From Halanaerobium sp. (lineage in GTDB: Bacteria; Bacillota; Halanaerobiia; Halanaerobiales; Halanaerobiaceae): DNA of 14,027 nt. The stretch lies in contig QBLP01000034.1 of the NCBI GenBank assembly GCA_003070825.1, forward strand, positions 1 to 14,027. The letters are read 5' to 3'. Both the position numbers and the translations under genes were made by a program. The stretch's first letter is position 1. Every line of letters begins with the position of its first letter. Below the pieces are notes generated by a model that saw only the letters and a list, made by a program, of their open reading frames with translations, was not told the DNA's origin and ran no database searches. Below are positions 1 to 6,802 of the stretch, one piece after another.

Positions 1-20
1 GATCAGAAGTATCTAAACAT

Positions 21-374
21 CTATTTTTTTAATATTTCTTTGAATTCCTGATCAAAATATTTATTTTCCAGTTCAGAAAGACATTTTTGAGCTTCTTTTC
101 TAAAATCAGAAAATTTTTTAGTTAAAATCCTACCTTTCTCCGTAAGTTCAGAGCCTCCACCACTGCTGCCGCCCACTTTTTTGTTCAGTAATTTAAATCC
201 CAGCCTTTTTTCAAGCTTTTTTATCAGCTTCCAGGCCTGACTGTAAGACATATTAATTTCAGCAGCTGCCTGGCGTAATGAACCCAGCTGATCAACAAGT
301 TCTAAAATCTGGCAGGGCCCATCACCAAAAAGTCTTTCCTCTTCTTCCAGCCATAATTTATAGTTTAAGCGCAT
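21..374 (-). CDS. ModE-like winged helix-turn-helix DNA-binding protein (no molybdate-binding domain)
   Basis: A 117-residue protein resembling the isolated N-terminal DNA-binding domain of the molybdate regulator ModE (LysR-type HTH). The helix-turn-helix is about residues 22-60 (GSLRQAAAEINMSYSQAWKL), followed by a wing with a glycine-rich turn (KVGGSSGGGSELT, about 66-78) that is typical of ModE-type proteins. There is no TOBE/Mop molybdate-binding domain, so any sensing must happen elsewhere or by another route. The ATG is preceded by a good Shine-Dalgarno, AGGGGAG. The gene lies 37 bases after the MocA-like gene and is probably co-transcribed with it, which supports a link to molybdenum cofactor metabolism. 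Target genes cannot be told from the window. The family call is solid; the regulatory role is inferred. Confidence 0.85.
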   Translation of the reverse strand: MRLNYKLWLEEEERLFGDGPCQILELVDQLGSLRQAAAEINMSYSQAWKLIKKLEKRLGFKLLNKKVGGSSGGGSELTEKGRILTKKFSDFRKEAQKCLSELENKYFDQEFKEILKK

Positions 375-411
375 TATTTCTCCCCTCTTTGAAATATTAA
401 GCCTACTGAGA

Positions 412-1053
412 TTAATCTTTTAGAACTCTCAGTTTATAATTATTTTCTTTATATTTTTGATAATCTTTTTTTAAATCTAAATCAACTGTAATTTCTGGCT
501 GATCAGATGAATAATGAAAGATTTTATCAGGGAATACTGCAAAAAGATTGCGCAGTCCCCCTTCTCCTTTAAGTTTTAGAGCTTCCTCCCTAAAACAGTT
601 TTTTATTAACACTGGATGACCCTTCTGTCCCTGATATTCCGGTAAAAATATATCTGATTTTAACTCCAGGCATTTTTGATAAAATTCTTTATAGATTTCA
701 GGACCAATAAAAGGCTTATCTGCAAGTGTAAAAAGCAGATACTGATTATCCTGCGGCAGTTCATAAAGTGCTGCTTTGACTGAAGACATCATTCCCCGCT
801 TATAATCATCATTTTCTATAATTTTAAGAATTCCACTCTTCAGTTCAGAATAATATTTTTTCTCTAAGTAGCTTCTTATTCTCTTTTTTTGCGCCCCAAT
901 AACAACTTTAAGCTCTTCATCCACAATTTCAGCAGCCAGTAAATTATCAATGGTTTTCCCCAAAATAGTGTTTTCTCTCTCCCATTCAAGAAGCTGCTTT
1001 AATTCTCCCATCCGTTTTGCTTCGCCAGCTGCCAGAACTACTGCTGTCAGCAT
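412..1053 (-). CDS. MocA/MobA-like molybdenum cofactor nucleotidyltransferase
   Basis: A 213-residue NTP-transferase of the MobA/MocA fold. The N-terminal nucleotide-binding loop is LAAGEAKRMGELKQLL (residues 7-22), matching the LAAG-x-x-x-RMG-x-x-KxLL signature. A central LADKPFI matches the metal-binding LADqPf motif, and GHPVLI, GEGGLRNL and VDLDLKKDY match later family motifs. MocA transfers CMP from CTP to molybdopterin for xanthine-dehydrogenase-type hydroxylases and MobA transfers GMP; the sequence alone does not settle which. The start lies 2 bases after the amylase stop, so translation is probably coupled, with a weak GGTGAAAG ribosome site inside the amylase end. The ModE-like gene follows, supporting a molybdenum role. 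No molybdoenzyme gene is visible in the window. Confidence 0.83.
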   Translation of the reverse strand: MLTAVVLAAGEAKRMGELKQLLEWERENTILGKTIDNLLAAEIVDEELKVVIGAQKKRIRSYLEKKYYSELKSGILKIIENDDYKRGMMSSVKAALYELPQDNQYLLFTLADKPFIGPEIYKEFYQKCLELKSDIFLPEYQGQKGHPVLIKNCFREEALKLKGEGGLRNLFAVFPDKIFHYSSDQPEITVDLDLKKDYQKYKENNYKLRVLKD

Positions 1054-1055
1054 AA

Positions 1056-2486
1056 TTAATCTTTCACCGGAACCCAGATGGAAAAGCCCTTTTCAGCATT
1101 ACCCTTTACTTTAAACTGACCATTAGCATCACTATCTGTTTTAACTTTTTCTTCAATATTTCCTGTGTAATCATAATATTCGGTATTTGCTTTCCCAGAA
1201 TTAACAGTCTTTTCTATAATTTCACCATTTTCATGCTTGGTAATCATCATTACCAGACCACTGCCCGGATGATCCTGATCACCACTGCGGATATAAGAAT
1301 AGGTATCTTTATCATTAGACTCACTCTCAAAGGCCTCACCATAGGCAAATTTTTTACGGGCTTCAATCAATTTATCTATGACTTCCTTTAAACCAAAATT
1401 ATGATAATCTTTCCAGAAGACTTTAGGGACCCCATCTTTACGCATTAAGATATAGCAGTAAGCCTGAAACTTGCGCTGGGCAACAGCTTCTGTACCATAT
1501 TCATTCGCTGTATCTCTTTCTGTATCGTGATTTTCAATAAATGTTATTGCTCGGTGTTTATAGCCCTTTCTATTAACCAGTCCTTTTGCTCCCAGCCAGC
1601 GCATATCTAAATTACCATGCATTAGCTCTATAAACCTTTCTCTTAAGGGAAAATCAAAAACATGTAATTTAGGATGATCTATAGCCTCTAAATAATCAAC
1701 TAAGGTATCAACATCATTAATCCAGGCCTCTCCAATATAAAACAACTCTTTATCCGTAGATTTATCTGTTTCTGTTATAAAGTCATGAATCATAGAATTG
1801 TCGACATGTTTACTGGCATCAAAACGAAAACCGTCAAAGCCTATCTCATTAATTATCCATTTTCCCCAGTTTATAGTATCCTCACGCACTGCCTGATTTT
1901 GATAATCCAGATTAGCTCCCATTAAAAAATCTTCATCAAAAGAATCATCCCATTCTTTTGAATCAAAAAGCATTTTCTTTTGTTCTTTAGTTATTTCATT
2001 CCAATCTGTACCGTCAAAACAATTCCAATCGAATTTTAAAGAGCTGTACTTATCACCTCTACCGGGAAAATTAAATTTTGTCCAGACTTCTGCCTCAGAA
2101 CAGTCTTTTAACTTAACTTTTTCTTTTTCATCAGCTCCCATTCGGTGATCTAAAACTGCGTCATATAATAATTTTAAATCATATTTATGCAGCTCTTCTA
2201 CAGCCTTAAGCAGTTCTTCTTTGGTTCCGTACTTTGTTCTTTGAGATCCTTTCTGCTCAAACTCCCCTAAATCCCAAAGATCATAGGTGCCGTAGCCAAC
2301 ATCTTTAACTCCTCCAGCCCCTTTATTAGCAGGAGGAAACCAGAGTAGGTCAAAACCAGCCTCACTTATCTCTTCTGCTCGCTCAGCTAAAAGATTCCAT
2401 AAATTAGCCTCTTCCGGATATTCTTCTGCATATTTACCGGTATTCATCTCCCAGTAAAAAGTCTGCAAAATAACAGGATTTTCCAC
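1056..2486 (-). CDS. amyA: Cytoplasmic alpha-amylase, GH13 family (subfamily 5-like)
   Basis: A 476-residue glycoside hydrolase that cleaves internal alpha-1,4 bonds of glycogen or maltodextrins. The N-terminus (NPVILQTFYWEM) goes straight into the first strand of the (beta/alpha)8 barrel with no signal peptide, so the enzyme is intracellular, like E. coli AmyA. The GH13 conserved regions are all present: DAVLDHRMGAD (109-119), GFDGFRFDASKH (216-227, nucleophile D223), GEAW (252-255, acid/base E253) and FIENHDTE (316-323, third acid D321). A beta-sandwich C domain ends with FSIWVPV. The start codon is GTG, eight bases after a strong AGGAGG. Region III reads GEAW where E. coli AmyA has AEYW, a modest difference. 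It is the first gene of a tight cluster with the MocA-like gene. The exact product profile cannot be read from the sequence. Confidence 0.92.
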   Translation of the reverse strand: MENPVILQTFYWEMNTGKYAEEYPEEANLWNLLAERAEEISEAGFDLLWFPPANKGAGGVKDVGYGTYDLWDLGEFEQKGSQRTKYGTKEELLKAVEELHKYDLKLLYDAVLDHRMGADEKEKVKLKDCSEAEVWTKFNFPGRGDKYSSLKFDWNCFDGTDWNEITKEQKKMLFDSKEWDDSFDEDFLMGANLDYQNQAVREDTINWGKWIINEIGFDGFRFDASKHVDNSMIHDFITETDKSTDKELFYIGEAWINDVDTLVDYLEAIDHPKLHVFDFPLRERFIELMHGNLDMRWLGAKGLVNRKGYKHRAITFIENHDTERDTANEYGTEAVAQRKFQAYCYILMRKDGVPKVFWKDYHNFGLKEVIDKLIEARKKFAYGEAFESESNDKDTYSYIRSGDQDHPGSGLVMMITKHENGEIIEKTVNSGKANTEYYDYTGNIEEKVKTDSDANGQFKVKGNAEKGFSIWVPVKD

Positions 2487-2655
2487 AATAACTCCTCCTT
2501 AACATACTATTTAGTCTTTCTTTTTTAATTATCTAAAAATTTAAAAAATAACTTTCCTTATTAATTATCTTATCACAAAATGAATGTTATTTACATTAAA
2601 ATCTATTTTGCAAAAAAATATTCCAGTTTAAAATTATTTAGACATAATTCGACAG
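2487..2655 (-). other. AT-rich 5' region of the amylase gene
   Basis: No gene is seen here. Next to the GTG start is the strong ribosome site AAGGAGGAG. Further upstream is very AT-rich DNA including a small inverted repeat, AATGT-TATTT-ACATT, at 2583-2597. On the minus strand TGTGATAAGATAAT around 2563-2576 could hold a -10 element, but no convincing -35 partner at standard spacing was found, so no promoter is claimed. Confidence 0.4.
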
Positions 2656-2672
2656 GTTCACGGTGCGTGAAC
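2656..2672. repeat. Perfect 7-bp inverted repeat, possible operator
   Basis: GTTCACG-GTG-CGTGAAC is a perfect 7-bp dyad around a 3-base centre. It overlaps the first unit of the adjacent 10-bp repeats. No U-run follows on either strand, so it is not a terminator; a protein-binding site is more likely. Function is inferred. Confidence 0.55.
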
Positions 2673-2708
2673 ATAAATGAACATAAACGAACAGAAATAA
2701 ACAGTTAT
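2669..2708 (-). repeat. Four tandem 10-bp units, helically phased; candidate operator array
   Basis: On the plus strand the units are GAACATAAAT, GAACATAAAC, GAACAGAAAT and a degenerate AAACAGTTAT, each exactly 10 bases and back to back. On the minus strand this gives TGTTC followed by a T-rich step every 10 bases. Direct T-rich TGTTC-type repeats at one-turn spacing are a style seen in operators of DeoR-family sugar regulators. The array lies between the cold-shock terminator and the amylase gene, so it most likely serves the amylase cluster. The repeats are directly visible; the regulator assignment is inference. Confidence 0.6.
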
Positions 2709-2744
2709 AAAGGATAAAACCCCGCCCAGAACCCTGGACGGGGT
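2708..2744 (-). terminator. Intrinsic terminator of the cold-shock gene
   Basis: On the minus strand ACCCCGTCCAG pairs with CTGGGCGGGGT (2719-2744) around a GGTT loop. The stem is 11 bp with a single U-G wobble. That wobble would be a C-A mismatch on the plus strand, so the RNA is made from the minus strand. A T-rich tail (TTTATCCTTTA) follows. It lies 31 bases after the cold-shock stop codon. Confidence 0.85.
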
Positions 2745-2774
2745 AAGTTGTCTCAGTTTATACAGTTTTAAACT

Positions 2775-2978
2775 CTATAACTTAACAACGTTTTCAGCTT
2801 GTGGACCGCGGTCGCCTTCAACGATTTCGAATTCTACTTCTTGTTCGTCTTCAAGTGTCTTGAAACCTTCGTCCTCAATAGCTGAGAAGTGTACAAATAC
2901 ATCGTCGCCATCTTCTCTTTCAATGAAACCATAACCTTTTTTCGCGTCAAACCATTTTACTTTACCTGTGTAAATCAT
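2775..2978 (-). CDS. cspA: Cold-shock protein, CspA family
   Basis: A 67-residue single cold-shock domain, the usual length for bacterial Csp proteins, which bind single-stranded RNA or DNA and melt secondary structure. Both nucleic-acid-binding motifs are intact: RNP1 KGYGFI (residues 14-19) and RNP2 VFVHFSAI (27-34). The N-terminal GKVKWFDAKKG and the C-terminal GPQAENV are also typical. The gene is monocistronic, with its own strong promoter and terminator. Its codons look more GC-rich than those of its neighbours (for example GACCGCGG in place of AT-rich alternatives), as is common for very highly expressed genes. The ATG follows an AGGGGGAA ribosome site by 9 bases, and that site sits in a small hairpin described separately. 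Whether it is cold-inducible cannot be read from the sequence. Confidence 0.96.
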   Translation of the reverse strand: MIYTGKVKWFDAKKGYGFIEREDGDDVFVHFSAIEDEGFKTLEDEQEVEFEIVEGDRGPQAENVVKL

Positions 2979-2983
2979 ATTAA

Positions 2984-3003
2984 TTCATTCCCCCTAGGAA
3001 TAA
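2984..3003 (-). promoter_or_regulatory. Hairpin holding the cspA ribosome-binding site
   Basis: In the minus-strand transcript TTATTCC pairs with GGAATGAA across a TAGGG loop: five Watson-Crick pairs, then a U-G wobble and one more pair. The Shine-Dalgarno AGGGGG is partly in the loop and partly in the stem. The fold is short and its stability was not computed, so a role in translation control is only a suggestion. Confidence 0.4.
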
Positions 3004-3050
3004 TTCTATATTTGGGGTTCGTTCAGTTAAAACTTCACCCATCGATAATT

Positions 3051-3079
3051 ATTATAGCATAAGAAAAAATCCATTTCAA
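3051..3079 (-). promoter_or_regulatory. Strong housekeeping (sigma-A type) promoter of cspA
   Basis: On the minus strand TTGAAA (3079-3074), a 17-base spacer and a perfect TATAAT (3056-3051), with TGC just before the -10 (extended -10, TGCTATAAT). Transcription should start near 3044, giving a leader of about 65 bases before the ATG. This is the best promoter in the window and matches the high expression expected of a cold-shock gene. Confidence 0.88.
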
Positions 3080-3130
3080 GGGTTTATTGCTGAGAGTTTA
3101 TCGACAATTTAATTCAAATTTCCAGCCCAG

Positions 3131-5665
3131 TTATTCTAAATTCCTGTAAAATTTAACCATGTCTCTTCCCGCACCTTTAGCAATATATAAAGCAGTATCT
3201 GCCTGTTTAATTAGCTTTTCTGCTGAATATTTCCCTTCCTGATTGACAGCGACTCCAATTGAAACAGTAACCTTAAGCTTCTGATTTTCAAATTCAACTT
3301 CCAAATTTCTAATTTTCTGCATCAAGCGATTAATTACTCTGGAGAGAGTATTTTGATCAACCAGATTAAAGTAGATTACAAACTCTTCTCCCCCATAGCG
3401 GGCTACAATATCATCTTCTCTAATTTCCGACTTTAAAACCTCCGATAATTTTCGCAGCACCTGATCTCCTGCCTGATGGCCGTAGTGATCATTGAAATCC
3501 TTAAAATTATCTATATCCATAATTGCCACCGAATACTTTTCTCCTGCTTTCTCCTGCAGCTGATTATGAAAGTAAGAGTGATTGTAGAGGTTGGTCAGCC
3601 CATCAGTTACCGAAAGCCTTTTTACCTTATTGTGATTTAAAGCATTACGAATGCTGACCCGGATCTGATTAGCCAGAGTTCTGATAAACTTTTTCTGGTT
3701 TTCATTAATTAACTGCTGATACTTAGACTGCATTGCATATAATATACCCTGATAATCGTTTAGATTAATCGGTATAGCAATTAAAGTCTGAATATCTTCA
3801 AATAAATCAACTTCATTTTCTATCAAAATTTGATCTGAAGCAGCAATTTCTTTATAATGGCCCTTCAAATAAAAATACAGCTCACTGTTTTCTTTGACAT
3901 TTATATTTTTCACCATTTTTAACTGATTTTCATCTCTTTTGAAGATAACTGCAGCTGACATTCCCATTGTACCCACAATTATATCCAGAATTCTTTCATA
4001 AAGGAGGTCCAGATCAAGAGTAGAATAGAGAAAATCAGAAGTCTGCTCCAGGGTTGAAAGGCTGGCTAAGTTTCTTTCTAAACTCTCATATAAAATTGCT
4101 TTTTTTAAATAATTTGGAATCTGCTCTATAAATAGATGGTTCTTTTTAATATCATAAAGGTCAATTTCATCACTTAAAATAATCAGCAGAGCCTCCACTT
4201 CTTCAGTTAGAGGAATTAAAAAAGCGTTTTTAAAACCGAGGATATTATTTCGGCTGCTAATTTTTTGCGGCCGCTGCTGCCAGAAAGCCTTAAATGTGTT
4301 ATAAGCCTCTACCCCCAGACTCTCATCAAGGTAAATTTTGGTAAGGTTTTCGGCCTCTTTAAGCACTATCCCACCCGTATAATTTTCGTTTTCAAAAATC
4401 ATTTTAAAAAGGCTGGCCGCTGTTTCTTCTACTTTATGGTTTCCAGTAGCCTGATTGGCTTTCCGCATCTTATCATTGATCATTTCCAGCTCCGAAACAA
4501 CTTTTTTTGATAAGTGAAAAAGATGCTCTATTTTTAGATCTGGTTTCTCTGTATCAAATTCAATCTTTTTATGTACAACTTCCTTCTTTTCGCTTAAGTA
4601 AAGTACTGTGGTTGTAATATTTAAATACTCATAGCTGCTGTCTATAATTCCATATTCTCCATTGGTACTAAAACCAGCTTTAGGAGAAGGAACAACTTTA
4701 ATTTCTTCACCTAAATTAGAATCCAGGGATTTTAAATACTGACTTCTGCCGGAACAGGAATAAATTAATGAAATCTCAGGGTGAAAGTCAAGCCTTTTTT
4801 GGAGCCGCATTGAATTTGCTAAAATTTTATTTAAACTCCCATAGGAAATTTTAACTCTATCTCCTACTTTAAGCTCACCCGAAAATCTAATTCCATCATC
4901 TACTGCCTCAATAGCAGAGCGGGCATTTTTAAAACCGCGATTAAAAACCAGCGGAAATTTTGTAACTGCAGCAGAAGGAAGTTTACTTTTAATATCTTCA
5001 CCCAGAAATTCAGAATATACCTGGAAAATATTTCTGCCGTCAAGTTCGTAAACCACCTGATTTTCTGCTCTGGTGATCTCCATTTCGCGGCTGATGCTGT
5101 CCCAGCCCATACTGTAATTCCAGTTTGCCTTCAGCTGGCTTCCATTTAAAATCAAAGCCAGACTGCCTTTTTTTATTATCCCCGTTTTATCGAAAACATA
5201 ACCTGAATCATTTTCAGCGCCCGAAGCTGCCTGACCGCCTGCAATTACAGGTTTAAAACTGCACTTATTTAGCTCTTTAACCAGCAGATCTCCGTTATTA
5301 TACTGGTCATCAGAAAAAATTATTATTGCCTTAGTGTCCTTTTCAATCTCTTCCATAATTAATCTGGCATTTTCTCTACTTTTCGATTCGGTTCGCAGAA
5401 GTTTAAAACTGCTTTTTTCAAAGCGCACTGCCACAGCGTTTAAGGAACTTAGGCTAACTTTGTTTTCAGAGATTACTTCTTCTGCACTGGCACCCATTAA
5501 TGTGGAAAGGGGTAAATAGCGGTTAAAAGCAGCTATTAATTTTTTATTTACTAACTCAGATCTGGCTGAAAAAACCTGTACTACCTGAGCAGGATCATCT
5601 TTTAATGATTTAAAAAATTTTATTAACTCGTCTGAACTCTGACATTGTTTTCTTTCTACCTGCAA
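3131..5665 (-). CDS. FIST-GAF-GGDEF protein, predicted ligand-sensing diguanylate cyclase
   Basis: An 844-residue soluble protein with no membrane segment. The FIST N domain (about 20-225, with IAGGQAASG at 141-149) and FIST C domain (about 230-375, with YSCSGR and GFSTNGEYG at 331-339) are predicted small-ligand sensors. A linker with a possible degenerate GAF (about 410-535) and a GAF domain (about 545-680) follow. The C-terminal GGDEF domain (about 685-842) has DGLTNLYN, the metal-binding MDIDNFKDFND (D717, D719), the active-site GGEEF (758-762) and an intact RxxD inhibitory I-site (REDD, 749-752). It should therefore make cyclic di-GMP from two GTP, with product feedback. No EAL domain is present. 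The start is TTG: an in-frame TAG lies six bases upstream, and GGAAGGGTG serves as ribosome site. It appears monocistronic; the ligand is unknown. Confidence 0.9.
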   Translation of the reverse strand: MQVERKQCQSSDELIKFFKSLKDDPAQVVQVFSARSELVNKKLIAAFNRYLPLSTLMGASAEEVISENKVSLSSLNAVAVRFEKSSFKLLRTESKSRENARLIMEEIEKDTKAIIIFSDDQYNNGDLLVKELNKCSFKPVIAGGQAASGAENDSGYVFDKTGIIKKGSLALILNGSQLKANWNYSMGWDSISREMEITRAENQVVYELDGRNIFQVYSEFLGEDIKSKLPSAAVTKFPLVFNRGFKNARSAIEAVDDGIRFSGELKVGDRVKISYGSLNKILANSMRLQKRLDFHPEISLIYSCSGRSQYLKSLDSNLGEEIKVVPSPKAGFSTNGEYGIIDSSYEYLNITTTVLYLSEKKEVVHKKIEFDTEKPDLKIEHLFHLSKKVVSELEMINDKMRKANQATGNHKVEETAASLFKMIFENENYTGGIVLKEAENLTKIYLDESLGVEAYNTFKAFWQQRPQKISSRNNILGFKNAFLIPLTEEVEALLIILSDEIDLYDIKKNHLFIEQIPNYLKKAILYESLERNLASLSTLEQTSDFLYSTLDLDLLYERILDIIVGTMGMSAAVIFKRDENQLKMVKNINVKENSELYFYLKGHYKEIAASDQILIENEVDLFEDIQTLIAIPINLNDYQGILYAMQSKYQQLINENQKKFIRTLANQIRVSIRNALNHNKVKRLSVTDGLTNLYNHSYFHNQLQEKAGEKYSVAIMDIDNFKDFNDHYGHQAGDQVLRKLSEVLKSEIREDDIVARYGGEEFVIYFNLVDQNTLSRVINRLMQKIRNLEVEFENQKLKVTVSIGVAVNQEGKYSAEKLIKQADTALYIAKGAGRDMVKFYRNLE

Positions 5666-5773
5666 TTTCTACACCCTTCCACTAAAAAATAAATTTCTTT
5701 TAAAAAGTATTTCATTATTAAAACTGTTCACTTAATTCTTTTCTCGCTCAATATGTAAATTCCTGCAAAAAAG

Positions 5774-5810
5774 GAAAAAAATAAAGGGGCTACCATCATG
5801 ATAGCCCCTT
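5774..5810 (-). terminator. Intrinsic terminator closing the nrd operon
   Basis: AAGGGGCTA (5784-5792) pairs perfectly with TAGCCCCTT (5802-5810) in a 9-bp stem with a 9-base loop. On the minus strand it is followed by TATTTTTTTC, a good U-run; the plus-strand side lacks one. It lies about 50 bases after the 42-codon gene, so that gene belongs to the nrd transcript and not to the FIST-GGDEF gene. Confidence 0.9.
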
Positions 5811-5863
5811 AAAAATACTAATTAGTTAAATTATACTATTTTTCGACAGATCCCGTCACTTCC

Positions 5864-5992
5864 TTATTTTTCACTATATTTAAAAGTTTTGCGATCTTTA
5901 AATTCTTCTTTTTTACCCTTATTCCATTCAGATACCGGGGAAAGATACCCCACAACTCGAGAATAAACCTCACACTTTTGTTTTTTAGCCAT
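5864..5992 (-). CDS. Separate glycyl-radical subunit of the class III (anaerobic) ribonucleotide reductase
   Basis: A 42-residue protein that reads as the missing C-terminus of NrdD. It begins MAKKQKCEVYSRVVGYL and contains WNKGKKEEFKDRKTF. In full-length clostridial-type NrdD proteins the same segment directly follows the CxxC zinc motif, and the glycine of RVVGYL is the one converted to the glycyl radical by NrdG; here it is G15. The neighbouring NrdD lacks this segment, so this small protein probably docks on NrdD and supplies the radical. The ATG has a near-perfect AGGAGG eight bases upstream, the reading frame ends at a TAA, and a terminator follows. It lies 111 bases after nrdG. A simple broken nrdD is unlikely because nrdG lies between the two parts. 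The alternative is a spare radical domain, as GrcA/YfiD is for pyruvate formate-lyase. Confidence 0.9.
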   Translation of the reverse strand: MAKKQKCEVYSRVVGYLSPVSEWNKGKKEEFKDRKTFKYSEK

Positions 5993-6079
5993 TTTAATGC
6001 CTCCTCTTAAATTAATTTTTCTGATCTTAAGCTACCAATATATTTGCTGTCTCCCTTTCTACACTGAAAATAGACAGCT

Positions 6080-6097
6080 GCCGGCAGCAATGCCGGC
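6080..6097 (-). promoter_or_regulatory. GC-rich intercistronic hairpin between nrdG and the glycyl-radical gene
   Basis: GCCGGCA and TGCCGGC form a perfect 7-bp stem around a 4-base loop, starting 7 bases after the nrdG stop codon. What follows on the minus strand is AGCTGTCTATTTTC, with no clean U-run, so this is not a standard terminator. It could stabilise the upstream mRNA, mark a processing site or cause partial termination. The remaining 80 or so bases to the next gene show only its ribosome site. Confidence 0.6.
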
Positions 6098-6103
6098 TCA
6101 AAT

Positions 6104-6802
6104 TCAATCTCTAATTTGGACATCAGCCAGGTGCTTTTCAGCCTCCAGTTTAAATTCATCTAGCTCTGAAGGAGCAAAAGAACGTGAATTTCTCAGTTCA
6201 GGTGCCGGTGTATTTACCGGTCTGAAATTCTGAATGAAATATTTGGCGGCTCCTTCAAGCTGACGGGAAATTTCTTTAATTTCTTCAGTGTTATGCAGAC
6301 CGGGAACCACGGTGGTTCTGAATTCATAGTCTAAATCAGAATTAATAATCAGCTCAACAGATTTTTTAATTTCTGCAACCAGTCCCTCTGGAGCCAGCTC
6401 ATCGTAGTTGGACCAGCTGAATTTAATATCAACTGCCAGGTAATCGATCAGCCCAACCTCCAGCAGCTCTTTTAGCTTAGACGAGCTGCTGCCATTGGTG
6501 TCCAGCTTAATTAAAAGATTATAATCCTTTTTTATTTTCTGCATAAACTTTTTTAAATCTGGCTGCAGCAGCGGCTCTCCTCCGGTGATTGTCACTCCAT
6601 CCAGCAGTTCCTTCCGCTGTTTAAGAAAGTCGAAAAAATAATCTTCCGGCATCAACTCCTGCTCAGCTGGTATTTTCATTGGAATCAGCTGACTGTTATG
6701 GCAGTAAGGGCAGTAAAAGTTGCAGCCCTGAGTAAAGACAACCGCCGAAATTTGATCTGGAAAATCGATAACTGAAGTTTTCTGTAATCCTGCCAGTCGC
6801 AT
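6104..6802 (-). CDS. nrdG: Anaerobic ribonucleotide reductase activating protein (radical SAM, NrdG2-like)
   Basis: A 232-residue radical-SAM enzyme that reductively cleaves S-adenosylmethionine and puts the glycyl radical on class III ribonucleotide reductase. The N-terminus (GLQKTSVIDFPDQISAVVFT) and the CNFYCPYC cluster motif (C27, C31, C34, coordinating the 4Fe-4S cluster) are typical of the longer NrdG2-type activases. TGGEPLLQ (about residues 72-79) is the GGEP motif that helps bind SAM. The ATG abuts the nrdD stop codon with no base between, so translation is almost certainly coupled; only a weak ribosome site is visible in the nrdD end. In this operon its substrate glycine would lie in the separate 42-residue protein rather than in NrdD, so it must recognise either that peptide or its complex with NrdD. 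Confidence 0.95.
   Translation of the reverse strand: MRLAGLQKTSVIDFPDQISAVVFTQGCNFYCPYCHNSQLIPMKIPAEQELMPEDYFFDFLKQRKELLDGVTITGGEPLLQPDLKKFMQKIKKDYNLLIKLDTNGSSSSKLKELLEVGLIDYLAVDIKFSWSNYDELAPEGLVAEIKKSVELIINSDLDYEFRTTVVPGLHNTEEIKEISRQLEGAAKYFIQNFRPVNTPAPELRNSRSFAPSELDEFKLEAEKHLADVQIRD

Noticed and set aside
2656..2672. The GTTCACG dyad as an intrinsic terminator
   Set aside because: The stem is short and no U-run follows on either strand. A proper terminator for cspA already lies beside it.
4265..4510. Open frame on the plus strand inside the FIST-GGDEF gene (another at 5334-5519)
   Set aside because: Both lie wholly opposite a well-supported coding region, have no recognisable domains and no convincing ribosome site.
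5997..6233. Plus-strand open frame across the nrdG end
   Set aside because: It overlaps nrdG and the intercistronic hairpin on the opposite strand and shows no family resemblance.
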